This document shows positions 16,755 to 26,418 of a stretch of DNA of 64,000 bases, in pieces. The notes under the pieces are model-generated. The model saw nothing but the letters and a program-made list of their open reading frames with translations. It was not told the origin of the DNA and did no database searches. Each line of letters begins with the position of its first letter. Within the stretch, counting starts at the first letter, position 1. Origin of the DNA: Betaproteobacteria bacterium (GTDB taxonomy: Bacteria; Pseudomonadota; Gammaproteobacteria; Burkholderiales; SG8-39). The stretch covers positions 62,001 to 126,000 of the forward strand of contig JADJPT010000007.1 in assembly GCA_016713125.1 (NCBI GenBank), read 5' to 3'. The translations under genes were made by a program, and so were the position numbers.

Positions 16755-18101
16755 GTGAGCGGCCTGCACGCCACCTGGTGGGACGCCGAATGCGCGGCCG
16801 CGCTGTCGGATGCCGCGCTGCTCGCGGCCATGCAGCGCTACGAGGGCGCGCTGGCGCTGGCATCCGAACGCGTGGGCCTGATTCCCGCCGGCATGGGCGC
16901 GCAGATCGCGCAGGCCTGTGCCGCCGTGCAGCTCGATGTCGACGACCTGGCGCTGGCGGCGCGCGACAGCGCGGTGCTGACCGTGCCCTTCGTCAAGCAG
17001 CTCACCATGCGCGTGGCGGCGGTTTCGCCCGAGGCCGCGCGCTGGCTGCACTACGGTTCCACCAGCCAGGACGTGATCGACTCGGCGCTGTCGCTGTGCC
17101 TGCGCGAGGCCGGCGGGCGCGTGCTGGCGCTGCTCGAACGCCTGGGCGAGGCGGCGGCCGGGCTGGCTGAAACGCATGCCGGCACGCCGATGGCCGGACG
17201 TACCCTGCTGCAGGCCGCGGTGCCGATCCCGTTCGGTTTCAAGGCCGCGGTGTGGCTGGGAATGTGCACGCGGTCACGCGCGCAGTTCGCCGGCGTCCTG
17301 CGCGCGGCCTGCGTGCTGCAGGCCGGCGGGCCGGTGGGCACGCTCTCGGCCTACGGTGGGCGCGGTGCGGACCTGGCGCGCGAACTGGGGCGCGAGCTGG
17401 AACTGCCGGTGCCGGCCACCAGCTGGCACGCTGCGCGCGACAGCTATGCGCGGCTGGGCGCGGAGGCGGCCATCCTGGCCGGCGCTGCCGGCAAGATCGC
17501 GCGCGACGTCGCGCTGATGATGCAGCCGGAAATCGGCGAGGCTTTCGAGCCCGCGGCGGCCGGGCGCGGCGGCTCCTCGGCCATGCCGCACAAGCGCAAT
17601 CCGGTGGGCTGTACGCTGGCGCTGGAAGCTGCGCAGCGCGCGCCGGGCCTGGCCGCCAGTCTGCTGGGCGGCATGGATTCGGAGCACGAACGCGGCCTGG
17701 GCCAGTGGCAGGGGCAGATGTTCGTGCTTCGCGACCTACTCGCCTCCTGCGCCAACGGCGTGGCGGCGATGGCCGAGGTGCTCGAGGGCCTGCGCGTGGA
17801 GCCGCAGGCCATGCGCGCGAACATCGACCGGCTGGGCGGCCTGGCGTTCTCCGAGGCGGTGGCCGTGGCGCTGGCGGCGAAGCTGGGCAAGGCCGAGGCG
17901 CACGCGCTGACCGAGGCGCTGTGCGCGCGCGCGGTGCGCGAGGGCATCACTTTGGAGCAGGCACTGCGCGGCGAAGCGCGCGCGCTCGACGCGCTGGGCG
18001 CCGACGCCGTGGCCGGCCTGTTCGATCCGGCCGGCTGCTTCGGCGCCGCGGCGACGATGATCGCCGCGGCCGTGCGCGACTGGCGCGCCGCGGCCGGCTG
18101 A
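16755..18101 (+). CDS. pcaB: 3-carboxy-cis,cis-muconate cycloisomerase
   Basis: PcaB converts 3-carboxy-cis,cis-muconate to 4-carboxymuconolactone, the step after protocatechuate 3,4-dioxygenase. The 448-residue protein belongs to the fumarase/aspartase superfamily and has the signature GGSSAMPHKRNPVG (about residues 275-288) with the catalytic loop serine, plus GSTSQDVIDS (about 99-108). The start is a GTG at 16755, 19 bp after the end of the apparent full pcaG gene. It is directly downstream of pcaHG, supporting one operon. Adenylosuccinate lyase is the main alternative in the superfamily and does not fit the context. Confidence 0.95.
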   Translation: MSGLHATWWDAECAAALSDAALLAAMQRYEGALALASERVGLIPAGMGAQIAQACAAVQLDVDDLALAARDSAVLTVPFVKQLTMRVAAVSPEAARWLHYGSTSQDVIDSALSLCLREAGGRVLALLERLGEAAAGLAETHAGTPMAGRTLLQAAVPIPFGFKAAVWLGMCTRSRAQFAGVLRAACVLQAGGPVGTLSAYGGRGADLARELGRELELPVPATSWHAARDSYARLGAEAAILAGAAGKIARDVALMMQPEIGEAFEPAAAGRGGSSAMPHKRNPVGCTLALEAAQRAPGLAASLLGGMDSEHERGLGQWQGQMFVLRDLLASCANGVAAMAEVLEGLRVEPQAMRANIDRLGGLAFSEAVAVALAAKLGKAEAHALTEALCARAVREGITLEQALRGEARALDALGADAVAGLFDPAGCFGAAATMIAAAVRDWRAAAG

Positions 18102-18227
18102 GTTCCGCGCCGGCGGTGCCGCTCGCGTTCCCGGACTTCCAGAGTTGACGCAGGGCGGGGGCTTGGGCATCCTTCGGCGGCACCCTGCGGCACCTGCGCA
18201 GGAACCGAATCCACCGAGGAGAGGAAG

Positions 18228-19434
18228 ATGAACGACGAATCCAAATTTGACCGCCGCCTGTTTCTGAAAGCCGGCGCCGCCGCAGCCGGCGTCGCGGGCT
18301 TTCCGTATATCGCGCGTGCGCAGGGCGCCAAGATCAAGGTCGGCGTGATGTTGCTCCACACGGACCTTCGCGCCGCTGGGCGTGGCGATCGAGAACGGCT
18401 TCCGCCTCGCGCTGCAGGAGGCCGGCGGCAAGTTCGCCGGCCGCGACATCGAGTTCATCAAGGTGGACGACGAATCCGACCCGCCCAAGGCCGTCGACAA
18501 CATCAACAAGCTGGTGACCCGCGACAAGGTCGACATGGTGCTGGGCACGGTGCACTCGGGCGTGGCCGCCGGCATGGTGCGCGTGACGCGCGAGTCGGGC
18601 ACGCTGCACATCATTCCGAACGCGGGCTTCGCACCGGGCGCCGGCGCCCTGTGCGCGCCGAACATCTTCCGCACCTCGTTCTCCAACTGGCAGTCGGGCT
18701 ATGCGATGGGCGAAGTGATGGCCAAGCGTCCGAAGGTGAACAAGGTGGTGACCCTGGCCTGGCGTTACGCCGCCGGCGAGGAATCGGTCAAGGGCTTCAA
18801 GGACGCTTTCCTCAAGGCCCAGGGCAAGAGCATCGTCAAGGAACTGTGGATCCCGTTCCCGAACATCGAGTTCCAGGCGCTGCTCACCGAGATCGCCTCG
18901 ATCAAGCCGGATGCGGTGTACTCGTTCTTCGCCGGCGCCGGTGCGGCCAAGTACATCAAGGACTACGCGGCCACCGGCCTGATGAAGACCACCCCGCTGA
19001 TGGGTTCGGGCTTCCTCACCGACGGCCTGCTCGAGGCGCTGGGCGGCGTGGGCGAGGGCATCGAAACCGCGCTGCACTACGGCGACGGCATCGAGACGCC
19101 CAAGAACAAGGCGTTCCGCCTGGCCTATGCCAAGGCGTTCAAGCTGCAGCCGGACGGTTACGCGGTGGCCGGCTACGATTCCGGCAACCTGTTCCGTGCC
19201 GGCCTCGAGGCGGTCAAGGGCGACATCAGCAAGAAGAAGGAAATGATCAAGGCGATGGAAGCGGCCAAGCTGGACAGCCCGCGCGGCCCGCTGCGCCTGA
19301 ATCGTGCGCACAACCCGATCCATGACCATTACCTGCGTCGCGTGACCGGCAACGAGAACAAGGTGGTCGGCGTGGCCGTCAAGGGGCTGGACGACGACCC
19401 CATGGCGACCGCAGCCTGCAAGATGCCCGGCTGA
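18228..19434 (+). CDS. ABC transporter substrate-binding protein, Liv/BraC type, frameshift near N-terminus
   Basis: This is the periplasmic receptor of the adjacent Liv-type transporter, about 400 residues. The N-terminus has a twin-arginine-like motif, DRRLFLKAG (R9, R10), followed by a hydrophobic stretch and AQGAKIKVGVM, suggesting Tat export. Near 18355 two bases seem missing: the first frame degenerates after GVMLLHT and the second resumes with TFAPLGVAIENGFRLAL and continues to the stop at 19432. The rest is a typical PBP1 receptor (GTVHSGVAAGMV, YDSGNLFRAGLEAV). Because the set follows pcaHGB, the ligand is more likely an aromatic acid than a branched-chain amino acid. Confidence 0.87.
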
Positions 19435-19535
19435 GCGGGGAGGCGCTGGCGGGGCCGTTCGCGGGCCCGCTTATTGCATCATGGTCTCCGGCGGCCGCGT
19501 GCCGCCGGAGTTGTTTCTGAAACCCGAACCCGCGC

Positions 19536-20432
19536 ATGGATTTCCACTTCTTCCTGATTCAGTTGATGAACGGCGTGCAGTACGGACTGCTGCTGTTCCT
19601 GCTGTCGGCCGGCCTCACGCTGGTGTTCGGCATCATGGGCATCATCAACATCGCCCACGGCAGCTTCTACATGATCGGCGCCTACCTGGCCTGGTCGCTG
19701 ACCGGCAAGCTGGGCAGTTTCTGGCTCGCGCTGCCCGCGGGCATCGTGCTGACCGTGGCCCTGGGCATGCTGCTCGAGTGGCTGGTGATCAAACGCCTGT
19801 ACCACCGCGACCTGCTCTACCAGGTGCTGGCCACCTACGGACTGATCCTGGTGTGCGAGGAGCTGCGCAGCGTGCTGTGGGGCGACGACGTGCGCGGCTT
19901 CAACATCCCGGAGGCGCTGAACCAGTCGATCCAGCTCTCCGAGACCCTTTCCTATCCGGTGTACCGGCTGTGGATTTCCGGTGTGTGCCTGGCCGTGGCC
20001 GTGCTGCTGTACTGGGTGATCCAGCACACCCGCCTGGGCATGAAGATCCGCGCCGGCGCCTCCAACCGCGAGATGGTGCAGTCGCTGGGCATCGACATCC
20101 AGATCGTCTATCGCATCGTGTTCGCCGCCGGCGTCACGCTTGCCGCGCTGGCGGGCATGATCGCCGCGCCGGTGTCCTCGGTGTTCCCCGGCATGGGCAA
20201 CCATGTGCTGATCATCTGTTTCGTGGTGGTGGTGATCGGCGGCCTGGGCTCGGTCAAGGGCGCACTGGTGGCCTCGGTGATGATCGGCCTGGTGGATACC
20301 TTCGGCAAGGTGCTGGAGTTCAGCGTCGGCGGGGTGCGCCTGCTGCCCGAGCTCTCGAGCATGACGGTGTACGTGCTGATGGCGGTGATCCTGCTGTGGA
20401 GGCCCGAGGGCCTGTTCGGGAAGAAGCTGTGA
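19536..20432 (+). CDS. livH: ABC transporter permease, LivH family
   Basis: This 298-residue inner-membrane permease shows the LivH pattern: NGVQYGLLLFLLSAGLTLVFG near the start, NIAHGSFYMIGAY, and multiple hydrophobic segments ending LLWRPEGLFGKK. It forms the channel with LivM for the receptor encoded just upstream. A 101-bp gap precedes it. Its TGA overlaps the GTG start of livM by 3 bp, implying coupled translation. Confidence 0.93.
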   Translation: MDFHFFLIQLMNGVQYGLLLFLLSAGLTLVFGIMGIINIAHGSFYMIGAYLAWSLTGKLGSFWLALPAGIVLTVALGMLLEWLVIKRLYHRDLLYQVLATYGLILVCEELRSVLWGDDVRGFNIPEALNQSIQLSETLSYPVYRLWISGVCLAVAVLLYWVIQHTRLGMKIRAGASNREMVQSLGIDIQIVYRIVFAAGVTLAALAGMIAAPVSSVFPGMGNHVLIICFVVVVIGGLGSVKGALVASVMIGLVDTFGKVLEFSVGGVRLLPELSSMTVYVLMAVILLWRPEGLFGKKL

Positions 20433-21433
20433 GCCGCGCGCGCCGCATCGAGTTCTTCGTGCTGCTGGCCGCGGTCGCCGCGCTGGTGGCGCTGCCGTTC
20501 TTCGCCGAGAAGTTCTACGTGCAGTTCTTTGCCAAGATCCTGATCATGGCCATCCTCGCCATGAGCCTGGACCTGCTGCTGGGCTACACCGGGCTGGTGT
20601 CGTTCGGCCACGCCGCCTTCTACGGGGTGGCGGCCTACGCGCTGGCCATGGTCACCCCGCAGTACCAGGCGGCCAATTTCTGGACCTCGTTCCCGCTTGC
20701 GCTTGCGGTCGCGGGACTGGCCGCGCTGGTGATCGGCTTCTTCGTGGTTAGGACGCACGGCATCTTTTTTATTATGGTCACGCTGGCCTTCGCGCAGATG
20801 CTGTTCTTCGTGTTCCACGACACCAAGCTCGCCGGCGGCAACGACGGCATCTACATCGACGTGCGCCCGGTCGCGAAGATCGGCGACTGGCAGCCTTTCG
20901 ACCTGGACAAGTTCACGCACGTCTACTATCTGGTGCTGGTCGCGTTCGTCATCGTCTACCTGTTCCTGCGCGTGCTGCTGGCCTCGCCGTTCGGCAAGGT
21001 GCTGGTGGGCATCAAGGCGAACGAGCACCGCATGAAATCGCTGGGTTACGCCACGTTCCGCTACAAGCTGGTGTGCTTCGTGATCGCCGGGGTGCTGGGC
21101 GGCCTGGCCGGCTACCTCTCGGCGATCCAGTTCGGGGTGGTGAATCCCGAGATGATGGGCTGGCACCTGTCGGGGGCGGTGATGATGATGGTGATCCTCG
21201 GCGGCATGGGCACCCTGGTGGGGCCGATTCTGGGCGCTGCGGTGTGGATGCTGATCGAGCTGTTCTTCCAGGGACTGCCGACGGTGGGCGAGATCAACCT
21301 CGGCAAGCACTGGCATCTCTGGATGGGGCTTTTCATCGTGCTGGCCTCGCTGTTCCTGCCCAAGGGGCTGATCGGGCTGGGTGCGGCGCTGCTGCGGCGC
21401 GGGCAACGCAACAAGGCGGAAGGCGATGTCTGA
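20429..21433 (+). CDS. livM: ABC transporter permease, LivM family
   Basis: This is a 334-residue integral membrane permease. The GTG start at 20429 overlaps the livH stop. The family block LGYTGLVSFGHAAFYGVAAYAL is near residue 55, and the EAA-like loop region containing LVGIKANEHRMKSLGY is near residue 195. Its end overlaps the start of livG by 8 bp. Together the Liv genes make a complete high-affinity importer. Its substrate is inferred from the pcaHGB context and not shown. Confidence 0.93.
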   Translation: MSRARRIEFFVLLAAVAALVALPFFAEKFYVQFFAKILIMAILAMSLDLLLGYTGLVSFGHAAFYGVAAYALAMVTPQYQAANFWTSFPLALAVAGLAALVIGFFVVRTHGIFFIMVTLAFAQMLFFVFHDTKLAGGNDGIYIDVRPVAKIGDWQPFDLDKFTHVYYLVLVAFVIVYLFLRVLLASPFGKVLVGIKANEHRMKSLGYATFRYKLVCFVIAGVLGGLAGYLSAIQFGVVNPEMMGWHLSGAVMMMVILGGMGTLVGPILGAAVWMLIELFFQGLPTVGEINLGKHWHLWMGLFIVLASLFLPKGLIGLGAALLRRGQRNKAEGDV

Positions 21434-22179
21434 GATCGTCCTGTCCACCTCGCAGCTGACCCGCCATTTCGGCGGCCTGGCGGCGGTCAACGGAGTGAAC
21501 CTGGAAGCGCGCATGCACGAAGTGCACGCGGTGATCGGCACCAACGGCGCGGGCAAGTCGACGCTGATCAACCTGCTCTCCGGGCGAGCTGCCGCCCAGC
21601 AGCGGCACGGTGATGCTGGCCGGGCGCGACATCACCGGCCTGCAGGCGCACCAGATCTCGCGCCTGGGCGTGGGCCGCAGCTACCAGAAGACCAACGTGT
21701 TCCTCGGCTTCACGGCCTTCGAGAACTGCCGTCTCGCCGCGCAGGCGCGCATGGGCAGCTCGATGCGCTTCTTCCGGCCGGCCACGCGGCTCACCGAGGT
21801 GAACCGCACCGCCGAGGAGGCGCTGGTCGCGGCCGGGCTGGAAGGCCGCAGCGGGCGCATCGCCAGCGAGCTCTCGCACGGCGAGCAGCGCCAGCTGGAG
21901 ATCGCCATGACCCTGGCCACGCGACCGCGCCTGCTGCTGCTCGACGAGCCGCTCGCCGGCATGGGCGCCGAGGAGTCCGCGGCGATGGTCGAACTGCTCA
22001 AGCGCCTGGTGAAATCGCACGCCATCCTGCTGGTCGAACACGACATGGATGCGGTGTTCGCGCTGGCCGACCAGCTGACCGTGATGGTCAACGGCCAGGT
22101 GCTCGACTCCGGTACGCCGGCGGAGATCCGCGCCAACGCACAGGTCCAGGAAGCCTACCTGGGGGAATCGCATGCATAG
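21426..22179 (+). CDS. livG: ABC transporter ATP-binding protein, LivG family, one frameshift
   Basis: This is the first ATPase of the Liv-type importer, about 250 residues. Walker A is GTNGAGKST (about residues 38-46). The signature is ELSHGEQRQLEIA, Walker B is LLLLDEPLAG, and the switch histidine is in LLVEHDMDAVF. An extra G in the run at 21582-21584 shifts the frame after LINLLSG; the other frame resumes ELPPSSGTVMLAGRDITG. The stop at 22177 overlaps the ATG of livF. The frameshift is probably an artefact because everything else in the transporter is intact. Confidence 0.9.
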
Positions 22180-22900
22180 CGAATCGAGCGCCGACCTGCT
22201 GATCGATGCGCGCGGCCTGCACACCTACTACGGCGCCAGCCACATCCTGCACGGCGTCGATTTCAGCATCCGGCGCGGCGAGGCGGTGGGCCTGATGGGC
22301 CGCAACGGCATGGGCAAGAGCACGCTGCTGAAGACCATGCTCGGCCTGGTGCGCGCGCGCTCCGGCAGCGTGCACGTGAAGGGCGAGGACGCGACCCGTG
22401 CCGCGCCGCACCGCATCGCCCGCGCCGGCATCGCCTACGTGCCCGAGGGGCGCGGCATCTTCCCGAACCTGTCGGTGCGCGAGAACCTGGTGATGGCCGC
22501 GCGCGCCGGCGTCGACGGCCGTCGCGAGTGGACCTACGAGCGCGTGCTGCAGACATTCCCGCGCCTGGGCGAGCGCATCGGCCACGGCGGCGGCCAGCTG
22601 TCCGGCGGCGAGCAGCAGATGCTGACCATCGGCCGCGCGCTGATGACCAATCCGGACCTGCTGATCCTCGACGAGGCGACCGAAGGCCTGGCGCCGCTGA
22701 TCGCACGCGAGATCATGCGCATCGTTTCGCTGGTCAAGGAATCGGGCATTGCCACGGTCATCGTCGACAAGAACTTCGGTGCCGTGAATGCGATCACCGA
22801 CCGCAACGTGATCCTGGTCAAGGGCGAGGTCGTCCACGAAGGCGCCGCCGAGGACTTGCGCGGCCGACCCGAAGTGCACCTGCGCCACCTGGGTGTCTGA
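22172..22900 (+). CDS. livF: ABC transporter ATP-binding protein, LivF family
   Basis: This is a 242-residue second ATPase of the importer. Walker A is GRNGMGKST, the signature is LSGGEQQMLTIGRAL, and Walker B is LLILDEATEGLAP; these are standard for LivF. Its ATG overlaps the end of livG. The usual switch histidine position reads IVDKNFGAV, where LivF proteins typically have a lysine/asparagine here as well. It closes the five-gene transporter. Confidence 0.93.
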   Translation: MHSESSADLLIDARGLHTYYGASHILHGVDFSIRRGEAVGLMGRNGMGKSTLLKTMLGLVRARSGSVHVKGEDATRAAPHRIARAGIAYVPEGRGIFPNLSVRENLVMAARAGVDGRREWTYERVLQTFPRLGERIGHGGGQLSGGEQQMLTIGRALMTNPDLLILDEATEGLAPLIAREIMRIVSLVKESGIATVIVDKNFGAVNAITDRNVILVKGEVVHEGAAEDLRGRPEVHLRHLGV

Positions 22901-23587
22901 GGGCGCGGTGTCCGGCGCATCCGCCGCGATGCTGGAGGTGCGCGGCCTGGCCAAGTCCTTTGGCGCGCGCCGCCTGTTTGCCAACGTCGATCTGCGGCTC
23001 TCGGCCGGCGACTACCTGGCGGTGGTCGGCGATTCCGGCGTGGGCAAGTCGACCTTCCTGAACGCCATCGCCGGGCTGGAGCCCGTCGATGGCGGCGCAT
23101 CGTCTTCGACGGCGCGCAGGTCACCGCGCTGGACGACGACGCGCTCACCCTGCTGAGGCGCGAGAAGTTCGGCTTCGTCTTTCAGGCTTTCCATGTTCTG
23201 CCGCACCTCTCGGTGCTGCAGAACGTCGGCCTGCCGCTGCTGCTGCGCGGCGTCGCGCAGGCCGAGGTCGAACAGCGTGCCGCGGCACGCCTGGCCGGCG
23301 TGGGGCTGGCCGGGCGCGAACACAGCCTGCCGCGCGAGCTCTCCGGCGGCGAGCTGCAGCGCGTGGCCATCGCGCGCGCCCTGGTCGGCGAGCCGCAACT
23401 GGTGCTGGCCGATGAACCGACGGGCAACCTCGACCCGGACAATGCACGCCAGGTGCTGGCGCTGCTGCGTGCGCAGGTCAAGGAGCGCGGCGCCGCGGCC
23501 ATCCTGGTCACGCACTCGGAAGCGGCGGCCGCCACCGCCGACCGCTGCCTGCGGCTCACCCAGGCCGGGCTGGTGCCTGCGGATTGA
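22893..23587 (+). CDS. LolD/YbbA-like ABC ATPase, one frameshift
   Basis: This is an ATP-binding protein of about 230 residues of the LolD/MacB group. Walker A is GDSGVGKST, the signature is LSGGELQRVAIARAL, Walker B is LVLADEPTGNLD, and the switch is VTHSE. The typical Q-loop QAFHVLPHLSVLQNV supports lipoprotein/MacB-type exporters. One base is missing near 23092: IVFDGAQVTALDDD resumes in a second frame. A GTG at 22893 overlapping livF or an ATG at 22929 could start it. No cognate permease is adjacent, which is odd for this family; the partner must be elsewhere. Confidence 0.85.
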
Positions 23588-25098
23588 GCGTGGCGGCATC
23601 CGCGTCCGGTGAGCTTCCGCACGGTGAGCGCGAACCGCGCCGGATCCTCGACAGCGTGCCTGCGCCGATCGCGCTGCTCGATCGGCAAGAGCGCTTTTGC
23701 TTCGTCAATCAGGCTTACGCCGACTCGTTGAGCCTGTCGCGCGCGGATTTCCTCGGCAGGGCGGTTTCCGAACTGGCCAGCGCCGAGCGCTACGCTCTGA
23801 TCAAGCCGCACATCGAGCGCGTGCTGGCCGGCGAGGAGGTCGCCTTCACCGCGGAGATCGTCGGCCGGCCGGGGCTGCCCGCGCGCGTGTTCGAAACCCG
23901 CTACCTGCCGGATCGCGATGAACGCGGTGCGGTGGTCGGCTGGTTCGCCGTGCATCGCGACGTCACCGAGCAGACCTCGCTCGAGCGCAGCCTGCGCCGA
24001 CGCAGCCTGGAGCTGGCCACCGTGCTCGACAGCGTTCCGGCCATGGTGATGCGCGCCGACGGCGACGAACGCTTCACCTTCGCCAACCGCATGTTCGCGC
24101 GGGAGATCCTCGGCGTCTCCGCCGCGGACCTCATCGGTAGGCGGATCGCGGAAGTGGTGCCGCCCGAGATCCATGCCGCGATCCGGCCCTATATCGAACG
24201 CGTGCTGCGCGGCGAGGAGACGGGTTTCGAGCGGCTGGAGCATCGACCCGGTCTGCCGGTCCGCCGCTTCGCCATCCGATACGTGCCGGACCGCGACGCC
24301 TCCGGCGAGGTGGTCGGCTGGTTCGCCTTCGCCACCGACATCACGCAGGAGCGCCTGATGCAGGAGGCGCTGGAGCAGCGCGTGCGCGCGCGCACCGCGG
24401 AGCTCGAGGCCGCGTACCGCGAGCTGGAGACGTTTTCCTACTCCGTGTCGCACGACCTGAAGACCCCGCTGCGCGCCATCGAAGGCTTCGCCAGCCTGGT
24501 GGGCATGGACGAAGGCAGCACGCTGAGCCAGACCAGCCGGGCGCGCATCGAGCGCATCACCGCCAACGCGCGGCACATGGGGCGGCTGATCGAGGGCCTG
24601 CTCGAGTTCTCGCGCCTTTCGCGCCGCGAGATGCAGCGCAGGCGCATCGACATGCGCGAACTGGCCGAGCGGGTGATCGCCGACTTGCGCGGTGTCAGCG
24701 CTACCGCCTTCGAGTCCGAGATCGGCGAGTTGCCGGCTTGCGAGGGCGACGCCGTGCTGCTGCGCCAGGTGCTGCAGAACCTGGTGTCGAACGCGATCAA
24801 GTACTCCTCCGAGCGGGCCGCGCCGCGCATCGAGATCGGCGCACGGCGCGGCGAGTCCGGCGTGGTCTGGTTCGTGCGCGACAACGGCGTGGGCTTCGAC
24901 ATGCGTTACGCCGACAAGCTGTTCGGCGTGTTCGAGCGCCTGCACACGCCGGGCCGCTTCGAAGGCACCGGCATCGGCCTGGCGCTGGCGCGGCGCATCG
25001 TCGAGCGCCACGGCGGCCGCATCTGGGCCGAAAGCGCGCCGGAGGCGGGTGCGACGTTCTACTTTTCGCTGGGCGCAGGGAGCGCGGACGCGCGATAG
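23584..25098 (+). CDS. PAS-PAS sensor histidine kinase
   Basis: This is a 504-residue, apparently soluble sensor kinase. Two PAS domains cover about residues 15-140 and 140-265. A HisKA domain follows with the phospho-acceptor H290 in SYSVSHDLKTPLRAI, resembling the phytochrome-associated kinase subgroup. The HATPase_c boxes are QNLVSNAIKYS, RDNGVGFD and GTGIGLALARR. The start overlaps the preceding ATPase stop (TTG at 23584 or GTG at 23590). No response regulator lies next to it, so it is an orphan. The signal is unknown, and the absence of membrane helices suggests a cytoplasmic cue such as redox or a metabolite. Confidence 0.9.
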   Translation: MSVAASASGELPHGEREPRRILDSVPAPIALLDRQERFCFVNQAYADSLSLSRADFLGRAVSELASAERYALIKPHIERVLAGEEVAFTAEIVGRPGLPARVFETRYLPDRDERGAVVGWFAVHRDVTEQTSLERSLRRRSLELATVLDSVPAMVMRADGDERFTFANRMFAREILGVSAADLIGRRIAEVVPPEIHAAIRPYIERVLRGEETGFERLEHRPGLPVRRFAIRYVPDRDASGEVVGWFAFATDITQERLMQEALEQRVRARTAELEAAYRELETFSYSVSHDLKTPLRAIEGFASLVGMDEGSTLSQTSRARIERITANARHMGRLIEGLLEFSRLSRREMQRRRIDMRELAERVIADLRGVSATAFESEIGELPACEGDAVLLRQVLQNLVSNAIKYSSERAAPRIEIGARRGESGVVWFVRDNGVGFDMRYADKLFGVFERLHTPGRFEGTGIGLALARRIVERHGGRIWAESAPEAGATFYFSLGAGSADAR

Positions 25099-25157
25099 TC
25101 CGGCGCTGGCGGCGGTCGGGCGGCAGTCGGGCTGCGGTCCGGCTGCAGTCCGGCAAT

Positions 25158-25184
25158 CCGGCAATTGTCTGGCAGAATTGCCGG
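25158..25184 (+). terminator. Hairpin after the histidine kinase gene
   Basis: A perfect 9-bp stem, CCGGCAATT / AATTGCCGG, with a 9-base loop lies 60 bp downstream of the kinase stop. It follows short degenerate CGGCAGTCGGG/CGGCTGCAGTCCGG repeats (25115-25160). There is no T run, so it may be a rho-dependent or attenuating structure in front of the RuBisCO-like gene. Confidence 0.35.
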
Positions 25185-25263
25185 CCTGCGAGCCGGTGCG
25201 ACCCCGCTCGACCTCTATCGCCAGACGATCCCCGATCCCCATCACTCGAGCCTGCCTCCCTCC

Positions 25264-26418
25264 ATGACCGAACCCCTGCGCAGCGGCCTGACCGGTCGGC
25301 GTTTCCCCGTCCGCTACCGCGTGCGTGCGGCGACGCCGGAACAGGCGCGCGAAGCCGCCGCCGCGCTGGCGCTGGAGCAGAGCGTGGAAGTGCCGCTGGA
25401 CGCGGTGTTCGACGCGGCGGTGCGCGAGCACATCGTCGGACAGGTGCTCGACGTGCAGCCGGACGGCGAGGGCGCGTTCGAGGTGCGCATCGCGCTGGCC
25501 GTCGACACTCTCGGCGACGACGTCGCGCAAACCCTGAACATGCTGTTCGGCAACAGCTCGCTGCTCGATGCGGTCGAGCTGCTCGGCGCCGAGTTGCCGG
25601 ATTCCGTGCTGCGCGCCTGCGGCGGGCCGCGCTTCGGCATCGAGGGCCTGCGCAGGCTGTGCGGCGTGCAGGGACGGCCGCTGACCTGCGCGGCGCTCAA
25701 GCCGCAGGGGCTGCCGCCCGAAGACCTGGCGCGCCTGTGCCATGTGTTCGCCGCCGGCGGTGTCGACATCATCAAGGACGACCATGGCATCGCCGACCAG
25801 TCGTACTCGCCTTTCCTGGCGCGCGTGCGGGCCTGCCAGCGCGCCATCCGGCAGGCCGCGGCGGAAACCGGGCGTGCGGCGCTGTACGCGCCCAGCCTGG
25901 TGGGATCACCCAGGGCGCTCCGTGAACAGGCGCGCATCCTGCAGGACGAAGGCGTGGGTGCGGCGCTGGTGGCACCGGCGCTGGTCGGCATGCCGGTGTT
26001 CCACGAACTGGTGGCCGAGCACCTGCGCGTACCGGTGCTCGCGCATCCGGCCTATGCCGGCGCCGCGCGCGTCGCGCCGCCGTTCCTGCTCGGCAGGCTG
26101 TTCCGGCTGCTGGGCGCCGACGCGGTGATCTACCCGCATTTCGGCGGCCGCTTCGCGTACTCCGAGGCCGTCTGCAAGGCCATCGCCGCGCAGGCGCGCG
26201 AAACCTGGCCGGGAGTGCGCGGCAGCCTGCCGGTGCCGGCGGGCGGCATGCACGTGGGGCGCGTGCCCGAACTGGTCGGGTTCTACGGCATGGACGCCAT
26301 GCTGCTGATCGGCGGCTCGCTGCTGCGCGCCGGCGCCGACCTGCCGCAGCGCACGCGCGAGTTCGTGCAGGCGGTGGCCGCCGCGGCCGAAACGCAGGCG
26401 AAGCGGGCGGCGGCATGA
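25264..26418 (+). CDS. RuBisCO-like protein (form IV)
   Basis: This 384-residue protein has the RuBisCO large-subunit fold but lacks some carboxylase residues. The catalytic lysine is kept in ALKPQG (K146). The carbamylation motif reads GGVDIIKDDH (K171, D172, D173), with H174 where carboxylating enzymes have glutamate. H261 and H292 occupy the positions of the two active-site histidines, and VPAGGMHVG replaces the phosphate-binding SGG. This pattern is of a form IV RuBisCO-like isomerase. The gene overlaps a cupin gene by 4 bp. The same pair occurs in the Rhodospirillum rubrum MTA-isoprenoid shunt, where the RLP isomerises 5-methylthioribulose 1-phosphate. That function is inferred; a transcarboxylase or decarboxylase role (OiaX type) is the alternative. 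Confidence 0.88.
   Translation: MTEPLRSGLTGRRFPVRYRVRAATPEQAREAAAALALEQSVEVPLDAVFDAAVREHIVGQVLDVQPDGEGAFEVRIALAVDTLGDDVAQTLNMLFGNSSLLDAVELLGAELPDSVLRACGGPRFGIEGLRRLCGVQGRPLTCAALKPQGLPPEDLARLCHVFAAGGVDIIKDDHGIADQSYSPFLARVRACQRAIRQAAAETGRAALYAPSLVGSPRALREQARILQDEGVGAALVAPALVGMPVFHELVAEHLRVPVLAHPAYAGAARVAPPFLLGRLFRLLGADAVIYPHFGGRFAYSEAVCKAIAAQARETWPGVRGSLPVPAGGMHVGRVPELVGFYGMDAMLLIGGSLLRAGADLPQRTREFVQAVAAAAETQAKRAAA

Noticed and set aside
25115..25160. Short CGGCTGCAGTCCGG-like tandem repeats as a mobile-element end
   Set aside because: They are too short and imperfect, with no target duplication or transposase nearby.
25099..25263. SAM/SAH-type riboswitch upstream of the RuBisCO-like gene
   Set aside because: Only a short hairpin and degenerate repeats are visible; no conserved riboswitch core could be recognised by eye.
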